The notes below the pieces were generated by a model. It was not told the DNA's origin and did not search any database. It worked only from the letters and a program-made list of their open reading frames with translations. Both the position numbers and the translations under genes were made by a program. From Collinsella aerofaciens (GTDB lineage Bacteria > Actinomycetota > Coriobacteriia > Coriobacteriales > Coriobacteriaceae): a stretch of 42,535 nt of DNA. Below, in pieces: positions 7,602 through 13,467 of this stretch (position 1 is its first letter; each line of letters begins with the position of its first letter). Location: NCBI RefSeq assembly GCF_005844325.1, contig NZ_SPFY01000017.1, positions 1 through 42,535 on the forward strand, written 5' to 3'.

Positions 7602-7615
7602 TTGGGGTGGGTGGA

Positions 7616-8713
7616 CTAAAGCTGGGCGGCGTCCTCGAGGAGGGCGTCCCAAATCGCGAGGGCAGCTGCTGCTTCGGCAACGGGGACGGCTCGGGGGACG
7701 ATGCAGGGATCGTGACGACCGTGGACCGAGAGTTGGGCGTTTTCCATGGTGTCCATGTCTACGGTCTGCTGCTCGCGGCCAATTGAGGGCGTCGGCTTTA
7801 CGGCCATACGCCACATGACGGGCGCGCCGGTGGAGATGCCGCCCAGGATGCCGCCGGCGTTGTTGGACTCGACCGCAATCTCGCCGGTCTCGGCATCAAC
7901 GCGATACGGGTCGTTGTTCTCGCTGCCGCGCATGGCGGCCACGGCAAAGCCCATGCCAAACTCCACGCCCTTTACGGCGGGAATGCCAAACGCGATCTGC
8001 GCGATGCGGTTCTCGATGCCGTCGAACATGGGGTCACCAATGCCCGCGGGAAGCCCATAGATGCCGCACTCCACGATGCCGCCGATGCTGTCGAGTTCAT
8101 CGCGCGCGGCCAGAATTTCCTCGCGCATGCGACCGGCAGCGGCGGCGTCGATGCAGGGCAGATCGTTCGTAAGGATCGCCTTGCGGTCGGCCGCGCGATA
8201 GACCATGTCGTCCATGGGCAGGTCGGAGATGCCGCCGATCTGCGCGACGTGCGCCATGACCTTGATGCCACGGGCCTCGAGCGCCTGCAGCGCGATGCCG
8301 CCGGCGATGCATAGGGGAGCCGTTAGGCGGCCGGAGAAGTGCCCACCGCCCGCGACGTCGTGCATGTTGTGGTACTTCAAGCGCGCAGGGAAGTCCGCAT
8401 GTCCCGGACGGGGCTTGCGGCGCAGCTCGGAGTAATCCTTGGAGCGCGTGTTGGTGTTCTCGATAATCGCGGCGAGGGGTGCGCCGGTGGTATGTCCATC
8501 AACCACACCGGCGATGATATGCGCGGCGTCGGCCTCGCGACGTTTGGTCGCGGTCTCGTCGCGACCGGGGGCGCGACGGTCAAGGAAGGCCTGCAGCTGC
8601 TCCTGGTCCACGGCGATACCTGCCGGAATGCCATCGAGCGAGCAGCCGATAGCGGGGGAGTGCGACTGGCCGAAGATGCTTAAGTGCAAGACGTTGCCAA
8701 AGGTCGAGGACAT
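7616..8713 (-). CDS. aroC: Chorismate synthase
   Basis: A 365-aa enzyme that converts EPSP to chorismate using reduced FMN, step 7 of the pathway. The N-terminus FGNVLHLSIFGQSHSPAIG is the first family signature in the GxSH form with Gln before Ser. RRAPGRDETATKRREAD and KPRPGHADFPARLKYHNM follow. The FMN/EPSP region reads GGGHFSGRLTAP, the variant without SARET. The C-terminal SNNAGGILGGISTG and a DPCIVPRAVPVAEA segment are in place. Its ATG lies next to the aroA stop. Only the REPIN separates its stop from pheA, so the element is transcribed with the operon. Confidence 0.95.
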   Translation of the reverse strand: MSSTFGNVLHLSIFGQSHSPAIGCSLDGIPAGIAVDQEQLQAFLDRRAPGRDETATKRREADAAHIIAGVVDGHTTGAPLAAIIENTNTRSKDYSELRRKPRPGHADFPARLKYHNMHDVAGGGHFSGRLTAPLCIAGGIALQALEARGIKVMAHVAQIGGISDLPMDDMVYRAADRKAILTNDLPCIDAAAAGRMREEILAARDELDSIGGIVECGIYGLPAGIGDPMFDGIENRIAQIAFGIPAVKGVEFGMGFAVAAMRGSENNDPYRVDAETGEIAVESNNAGGILGGISTGAPVMWRMAVKPTPSIGREQQTVDMDTMENAQLSVHGRHDPCIVPRAVPVAEAAAALAIWDALLEDAAQL

Positions 8714-8714
8714 G

Positions 8715-10034
8715 CTATTCCTCCTCGAGCGTGACCTTGCCGCCCAGTAGGCGGTAGTGGTCGAAGAAATCGGGATAGGATTTGTTGACGGCCTCGGCGC
8801 CGTGGATCACGACCTCGCCGGTGGCGCGGCTCGCGGCGATGGCGGCCATCATGGCGATGCGGTGGTCGTTGTGCGAATCGACCTCGCCGCCGGTGAAGGC
8901 ATCGACACCCTTGATGATGAGGTCATCGCCGGCAATGCGCACCTGCGCGCCCAGCGCGGTGAGCTCGCGGGTGGTGGTGACCAGGCGGTCGGATTCCTTG
9001 ATACGCAGACGGGCGCAATCGCGGATAAAGGTGCGGCCCTGTGCCAGCGATGCCACGGCCGAGATGACGGGCACCAGGTCCGGAATGTCGTGGGCGCTCA
9101 TCTCAAAGCCGGCGAGCTTGTCGGACTGCACGGTGGCGGCGTTGGTGGAGCGAACGATGCGGGCACCAAAGCGCGAAAGCGCGGCGAGCACGTTGCGGTC
9201 GCCCTGTGCGGAGCTCAGCGACACGCCCTCGACGGTGATGGGGTCGGTGCCGATGGCGCCGGCGCACAGCCAAAAGGCGGCGTTGGACCAGTCTCCCTCG
9301 ACGGCTACGCTGCCGGGCGTGCGGTACGATCCGCTGTTTACGCGGAAGTTCGTGACCTCGGGCTGGCCGTCCTTGGCCGGAATACGTTCGACGTTGACCT
9401 CGACGCCGAAGGCCTTCATGGCCTGGATCGTCAGGTTGATGTAGGGGCGGCTCTCAATGAGGCCGGTCACTTGCACACAGGAGGGCTGGGCCAGTAGCGG
9501 GGCCGCCAGCAGCAGGCCGGAGATATACTGCGAGCTCACGTTGCCCGGAAGCACAAAGGTGCCCGGGCGCATGCGGCCGCTCGTCTTGAGCGGAAAACCG
9601 CCCAGACCCTGTAGGTCGCAGCCGGCGGCGATAATCTCGTCCGAGAGCGGGGACAGCGGGCGGGCGCCTAAGCGTCCCTGACCCACAAAAGTTGCTTCTG
9701 CGCCCAGCGCGCAGGCGACGGGCAACATAAAGCGCAGCGTGGAGCCACTCTCGCCGCAGTCGAGCGTGCCGCCGGCTAGGGCCTTGAGCAGGCCAAATTC
9801 AATGCTCTTCATGGTGGGGTGGACCTGGAAGCCGTCCTCGACGGTCTCGATGCGAGCACCCAGGGCCGTAAGGCAACGCACCGTAGCCTCGATGTCGGCG
9901 CAGGTGGTGTTACAGGCGACGTGTGTCTCGCCGTTGGCAAGCGCAGCGCAGATGATGAGACGGTGCGCCATCGACTTGGACGCGATGGCGGGAACGGTGC
10001 CCTTAAGCGGGGACGGGGTGATGCGGGCTAGCAT
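8715..10034 (-). CDS. aroA: 3-phosphoshikimate 1-carboxyvinyltransferase (EPSP synthase)
   Basis: A 439-aa enzyme that joins shikimate-3-phosphate and PEP, step 6. Phosphate-binding residues appear in SKSMAHR (Lys20, Ser21, Arg25). The PEP and glyphosate contact loop reads GESGSTLR (94-101), a divergent form of the textbook GNAGTAMR. The catalytic KESDR motif and the C-terminal NDHRIAMM motif are present. It overlaps the end of aroB by 7 nt and ends 1 nt before the aroC start, so expression is coupled. Confidence 0.95.
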   Translation of the reverse strand: MLARITPSPLKGTVPAIASKSMAHRLIICAALANGETHVACNTTCADIEATVRCLTALGARIETVEDGFQVHPTMKSIEFGLLKALAGGTLDCGESGSTLRFMLPVACALGAEATFVGQGRLGARPLSPLSDEIIAAGCDLQGLGGFPLKTSGRMRPGTFVLPGNVSSQYISGLLLAAPLLAQPSCVQVTGLIESRPYINLTIQAMKAFGVEVNVERIPAKDGQPEVTNFRVNSGSYRTPGSVAVEGDWSNAAFWLCAGAIGTDPITVEGVSLSSAQGDRNVLAALSRFGARIVRSTNAATVQSDKLAGFEMSAHDIPDLVPVISAVASLAQGRTFIRDCARLRIKESDRLVTTTRELTALGAQVRIAGDDLIIKGVDAFTGGEVDSHNDHRIAMMAAIAASRATGEVVIHGAEAVNKSYPDFFDHYRLLGGKVTLEEE

Positions 10035-11134
10035 GCGGATGCGTCTCCCTTCTGGCCGAGGCCCTCGGCAATGAGTTCGTGGAAAGTGGAAAGCGGCGTG
10101 CGGTCGATGCTGCAGCGGCCAATGCCGTGCGGAATCACCAGGTCGATGGTGTCGCCCGCGCGCTTCTTGTCGTGGAGCGCCTCGGCAAAGACGGCATCGG
10201 CATCTAGGTCGCAGCGGGTCTTGAGGCCATGGCGGGCGCAGAGCTCCTCAATACGACCGGGCAGTGCAGCATCGCAAATGCCGTGCAGGGCCGCGGCGCG
10301 CGTGATGATGCCCATGCCGATCGACACGCAGTTGCCGTGTCCGAGCTCAAAGTGCTCGCAGGCCTCGACGGCGTGTCCGGCGCTGTGTCCAAAGTTGAGC
10401 AGCTTGCGCTGGTTGGTTTCGTGCTCGTCGGCGACGACCACGGCGCGCTTGATGTCGATGTTGCGGGCGATGATGAGTGCTACGCGGGCCACATCGCGGT
10501 TGAGCAGCTCCAGCGTGAGCGGGGTCTTTTCCAGCTCGGCGAAAAGCTCCGGGTCGGCGATCACGGCGTGCTTGACGACCTCGCCGCAGCCGTCGGCGAA
10601 CTGCTCGGGCGTGAGGGTGGCCAGGCACCCCACGTCGGCGATAACCACATTCGGCTGCCAAAAGACGCCGGCCAGGTTCTTGCCGGCAGCAAGGTCGATG
10701 GCGGTCTTGCCGCCCACCGACGAATCCACCATGGCGAGCAGGCTCGTCGGGATCTGCACAAACTTGCAGCCGCGCATGTAGGTGGCGGCCACAAAGCCCG
10801 CCACGTCGCCCACGACGCCGCCACCGAGTGCCACGATCACGTCGGAGCGCGAAAGCTCGTGCTCGGCCACAAACTCCAAAATGGCAACATAGGTTTCGGC
10901 GCGCTTATGGGCCTCACCGGCCTCGAAGGTGCAGATGCTCACCTCGTAGCCAGACGCCTCCAGACTTTGCTTAACGGGCATCTGGTAGAGCGGGCCCACG
11001 TTGGTGTCCGTCACGATGACGGCCTTGGTGCCGCCTGCAGTGGCGCGCACGAGCGGTCCCGCCTGCTCCAGCAAAAACGTGCCTACATGCACCTGGTAGG
11101 GGCGTGCGGTGTCGATATCGATGGTAATCGCCAT
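10028..11134 (-). CDS. aroB: 3-dehydroquinate synthase
   Basis: A 368-aa NAD- and metal-dependent enzyme that cyclises DAHP to 3-dehydroquinate, step 2. The NAD-binding loop is GGGVVGDVAGF, followed by IPTSLLAMVDSSVGGKT. The metal ligands are the Glu in CGEVVKHA and the His residues in NFGHSAGHAVE and the ELGHGN region. Length is typical. It starts at ATG 11134 with AAAGGA upstream, 36 nt after tyrA, and its 3' end overlaps aroA. Confidence 0.95.
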   Translation of the reverse strand: MAITIDIDTARPYQVHVGTFLLEQAGPLVRATAGGTKAVIVTDTNVGPLYQMPVKQSLEASGYEVSICTFEAGEAHKRAETYVAILEFVAEHELSRSDVIVALGGGVVGDVAGFVAATYMRGCKFVQIPTSLLAMVDSSVGGKTAIDLAAGKNLAGVFWQPNVVIADVGCLATLTPEQFADGCGEVVKHAVIADPELFAELEKTPLTLELLNRDVARVALIIARNIDIKRAVVVADEHETNQRKLLNFGHSAGHAVEACEHFELGHGNCVSIGMGIITRAAALHGICDAALPGRIEELCARHGLKTRCDLDADAVFAEALHDKKRAGDTIDLVIPHGIGRCSIDRTPLSTFHELIAEGLGQKGDASAC

Positions 11135-11170
11135 AAGCTTCGGTCCTTTCGACCTGGCGTGATAGGTGGT

Positions 11171-12085
11171 CTAGTGGGAGGCCTCGTCGTCGAGTGCGCG
11201 CTTAATGCGGTCGCCCTCGGCAAGGAGATTCTCCAGATAGCGCTGGTCGCGGTCCTTAAGGGCGCGGCTGTAGGCGCCGAGCGAGTCGATTAGATGGTCG
11301 ATTTCGAAGGCGAGCGCGTCGGCGTCGTCGATCATGAGCTCGGACCACATTTGCGGGTTGAGGTGCGCCACGCGGGTGAGATCGCGGTAGCTACCGGCCG
11401 AAAAGCCGTGGTGGACCTGGGCGGTCGGGCTCTTTACGTAGGCGTTTGACACCACGTGCGCTAGCTGGCTCGTGAAAGCGATGACGCGGTCGTGCTCGGC
11501 GGCGCTGGTCACGCTGAACTTGCCAAAGCCCAAGGGGCGCACCATCTCGCGCACCTGGCCCAAAAGCTCCAGCTTGAGCGCATCGTCCACCGCGGGCGGC
11601 ACGAGCACCAGGGGGGCGCCCTGGAACAGGTCGGCGCGGGAGTGCGCATAGCCCGAGTACTGCGTGCCCGCCATGGGGTGCGCACCCACAAAGTAAAAGC
11701 CGTGCTCGCGGGCAAGCTCAAAGGCGCGCTCGCACACGATGCCCTTGACACCCACCGTGTCGATCACCACGGGACCCATGATGGCGTCGGTGTCGGTGGC
11801 GTCGGCGAGCGCCTGGGCGTGCGCCTCGAGCCACTCGATGCATGCCTCGGGATAGCAGGCAAGGACGATGATGTCGCATTCGCCGAGTGTCTTGTCGTTG
11901 AGCTCTCCGGCGACAGTGCCCATGCTGGCGGCCGTCATGACATCGTCATCGGGGTCCCAGGCCAGCACGCGAACGCCCGTCTGTGCATAGCCGCGGGCAA
12001 AGCTACCGCCGATGAGGCCCAGGCCGACGATACCGGCGCACTTGGGGCCGCCCTGGTTAACACGCGCGTTTCTCACCGTACCCAT
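11171..12085 (-). CDS. tyrA: Prephenate dehydrogenase
   Basis: A 304-aa enzyme that oxidatively decarboxylates prephenate to 4-hydroxyphenylpyruvate for tyrosine. The Rossmann loop GLGLIGGS is at residues 21-28, after a short N-terminal tail. The catalytic-type His lies in FVGAHPMAGTQYSGY, with SAAEHDRVIAFTSQLAH downstream; the helical C-terminal domain completes a typical TyrA. No ACT domain is visible, so feedback control, if present, is not through that module. The start ATG 12085 is 3 nt after the DAHP synthase stop codon. Confidence 0.93.
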   Translation of the reverse strand: MGTVRNARVNQGGPKCAGIVGLGLIGGSFARGYAQTGVRVLAWDPDDDVMTAASMGTVAGELNDKTLGECDIIVLACYPEACIEWLEAHAQALADATDTDAIMGPVVIDTVGVKGIVCERAFELAREHGFYFVGAHPMAGTQYSGYAHSRADLFQGAPLVLVPPAVDDALKLELLGQVREMVRPLGFGKFSVTSAAEHDRVIAFTSQLAHVVSNAYVKSPTAQVHHGFSAGSYRDLTRVAHLNPQMWSELMIDDADALAFEIDHLIDSLGAYSRALKDRDQRYLENLLAEGDRIKRALDDEASH

Positions 12086-12088
12086 GAG

Positions 12089-13111
12089 CTACTCCATGGT
12101 CTCTTGGCAGACGACCTCGCGGATGGCTCGGATGCGGCGCATGGTGTCGTCGAACTGATCGGGGGTGAGGGCCTGGGCGCCGTCGGACCAGGCTCGGCTC
12201 GGCTCGTCGTGGACCTCGATCTCCAGGCCGTTGGCACCGCAGGCGGTCGCGGCGAGCGCCATGGGCTCAACGTAGCGGGTGTAGCCGGTGGCGTGGCTGG
12301 GGTCGGCGACGACGGGCAGGTGCGACAGGTGGTGCAGCACCGGCACGGCGTTGAGGTCGAAGGTATTGCGGGTGCGGGTCTCGAAGGTGCGGATGCCGCG
12401 CTCGCACAGGATAACGTTGTCGTTGCCCTCGCTCATGATGTACTCGGCTGCCATAAGCAGCTCGTCGATCGTGCCGGACATACCGCGCTTGAGCAGAATC
12501 GGGGTCTGGGTCTTGCCGACCTCCTTGAGCAGGGGGAAGTTCTGGGCGTTGCGGGCGCCGATCTGCATGACGTCAATCTTCTTGTCCAAGAAGACCTGCA
12601 CGTCGCGTGGATCCATGATCTCGGTGACGATCGGCATGTCGAGCTCGGCAGACGCCTCGCACAGCAGGTCGAGGCCGGCGGGGCCCATGCCCTGGTAGGC
12701 GTAGGGGGAGGTGCGGGGCTTGTAGGCACCGCCGCGCAGCATCGTGGCACCGGCGGCCTTCACGCGGCGGGCGATGCGGATGAGGTTCTCGCCCTCGACG
12801 GAGCACGGGCCGGCGATGACCTGGAACTGGTCGCCGCCGATCTTGACGCCGTGGCCGCAGTCGATGACGGAGTCCTCGGGGTGGAATTTACGGTTGGCGC
12901 GCTTGAACGGCTCGGAGACGCGCTGCACGCGCTCGACGACATCCATGGACTCGAGCAGGAACGGGTCGATCTTGGTCGTATCGCCCACCAGGCCGATGAT
13001 CGTCTCGTTCTCGCCGCGCGAGACATCGGTCTTCAGACCCTTTTTCTCAATCCAGCTGACGATATGGCTTACGGCCTCGTCGCTGGCGCTCTGCTTTAAA
13101 ATTGCAATCAT
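12089..13111 (-). CDS. aroF: 3-deoxy-7-phosphoheptulonate (DAHP) synthase with N-terminal regulatory domain
   Basis: A 340-aa enzyme that condenses PEP and erythrose-4-phosphate, the committed first step. Residues 1-70 look like the ferredoxin-like regulatory domain of the Thermotoga-type class I-beta enzymes (IAILKQSASDEAVSHIVSWI). In that group this domain mediates tyrosine and phenylalanine inhibition. The barrel follows, with IAGPCSVE (99-106), RGGAYKPRTSPYAYQG, the metal-site DPSHATG and the C-terminal EVHDEPSRAWSDGAQAL. The start is ATG 13111, with AGAGG placed 7 nt upstream. Two further in-frame Met codons upstream run into the leader and are not used in my view. It is the first gene of the aromatic operon and has a candidate attenuator in its leader. 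Confidence 0.93.
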   Translation of the reverse strand: MIAILKQSASDEAVSHIVSWIEKKGLKTDVSRGENETIIGLVGDTTKIDPFLLESMDVVERVQRVSEPFKRANRKFHPEDSVIDCGHGVKIGGDQFQVIAGPCSVEGENLIRIARRVKAAGATMLRGGAYKPRTSPYAYQGMGPAGLDLLCEASAELDMPIVTEIMDPRDVQVFLDKKIDVMQIGARNAQNFPLLKEVGKTQTPILLKRGMSGTIDELLMAAEYIMSEGNDNVILCERGIRTFETRTRNTFDLNAVPVLHHLSHLPVVADPSHATGYTRYVEPMALAATACGANGLEIEVHDEPSRAWSDGAQALTPDQFDDTMRRIRAIREVVCQETME

Positions 13112-13121
13112 GGTGTGCCTC

Positions 13122-13184
13122 TCACCTCGATGGATAACTTTTGCAAAAACGGCCCGCATCGCGAGCCGTGTATATATGGTGCAT
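13122..13184 (-). CDS. Candidate 20-codon leader peptide upstream of DAHP synthase
   Basis: A short ORF opens at ATG 13184 and ends at TGA 13122-13124, just before the aroF ribosome binding site. Its translation is MHHIYTARDAGRFCKSYPSR. No ribosome binding site precedes it, but a TAGTAT box at 13193-13198 would place the transcript start at or next to the ATG, giving a leaderless message. The hairpin at 13149-13169 overlaps codons 6-12, right after Tyr5. Only three of the 20 codons are aromatic, so attenuation by aromatic amino acid supply is plausible but unproven. The ORF could be chance. Confidence 0.35.
   Translation of the reverse strand: MHHIYTARDAGRFCKSYPSR
13144..13169 (-). promoter_or_regulatory. 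Terminator-like hairpin in the aroF leader (candidate attenuator)
   Basis: Read on the minus strand, acggctcgc pairs with gcgggccgt over 9 bp (one G-T pair) around a 3-nt loop (13149-13157 with 13161-13169). It is followed by TTTTTG. It lies about 30 nt before the DAHP synthase start and downstream of the likely promoter, the position expected for an attenuator. Confidence 0.5.
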
Positions 13185-13274
13185 GAGAGTTTATACTATC
13201 TGACTCGCTTTTGCCTTCTAAAGTGGGCCGTTGCGGCTCGTCTTCCTCGGAATTGCAAAGCTTTTTCTTTTATT

Positions 13275-13304
13275 TTGATAGCCCGTGGTGCACTTGGGTA
13301 TAAT
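13275..13304 (+). promoter_or_regulatory. Promoter of tRNA-Arg(CCG)
   Basis: TTGATA (13275-13280) and TATAAT (13299-13304) are spaced by 18 nt. Transcription would begin a few bases before the mature tRNA 5' end at 13316. Confidence 0.75.
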
Positions 13305-13315
13305 GTCAACCGTTG

Positions 13316-13392
13316 GCCCTATTAGCTCAGGGGATTAGAGCGTCTGCCTCCGGAGCAGAAGGCCGTTGGTTCGAATCCAACATGGGGCACCA
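13316..13392 (+). tRNA. tRNA-Arg(CCG)
   Basis: A 77-nt cloverleaf with encoded CCA. The acceptor gccctat pairs with atggggc (one G-T pair). The anticodon stem is tctgc / gcaga, and the loop ctccgga gives anticodon CCG, which reads CGG. The T-arm gttgg-ttcgaat-ccaac is perfect. This gene and the tRNA-Arg(TCT) gene bracket the aromatic operon. Confidence 0.97.
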
Positions 13393-13403
13393 TCGAACGT
13401 AAG

Positions 13404-13437
13404 ACCGTCCGAACCTCGCATGGTCCGGGCGGTTTTC
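13404..13437 (+). terminator. Terminator after tRNA-Arg(CCG)
   Basis: An 8-bp stem (accgtccg 13404-13411 with cgggcggt 13426-13433, one G-T pair) has a 14-nt loop and ends in TTTTCTT. It lies only about 20-30 nt before the P-type ATPase start, so some readthrough transcription of that gene is possible. Confidence 0.7.
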
Positions 13438-13467
13438 TTATACCGACGCGACGTGATGGGACGTGGT

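Noticed and set aside
13112-13159. N-terminal extension of DAHP synthase to ATG 13159
   Set aside because: The extra 16 residues run through the leader hairpin region, and the ribosome binding site AGAGG fits ATG 13111, where the conserved domain begins.
13366-13455. P-type ATPase start at ATG 13366
   Set aside because: This ATG lies inside the tRNA-Arg(CCG) T-arm and the frame then crosses its terminator; starts at 13456 or 13468 are the realistic choices.
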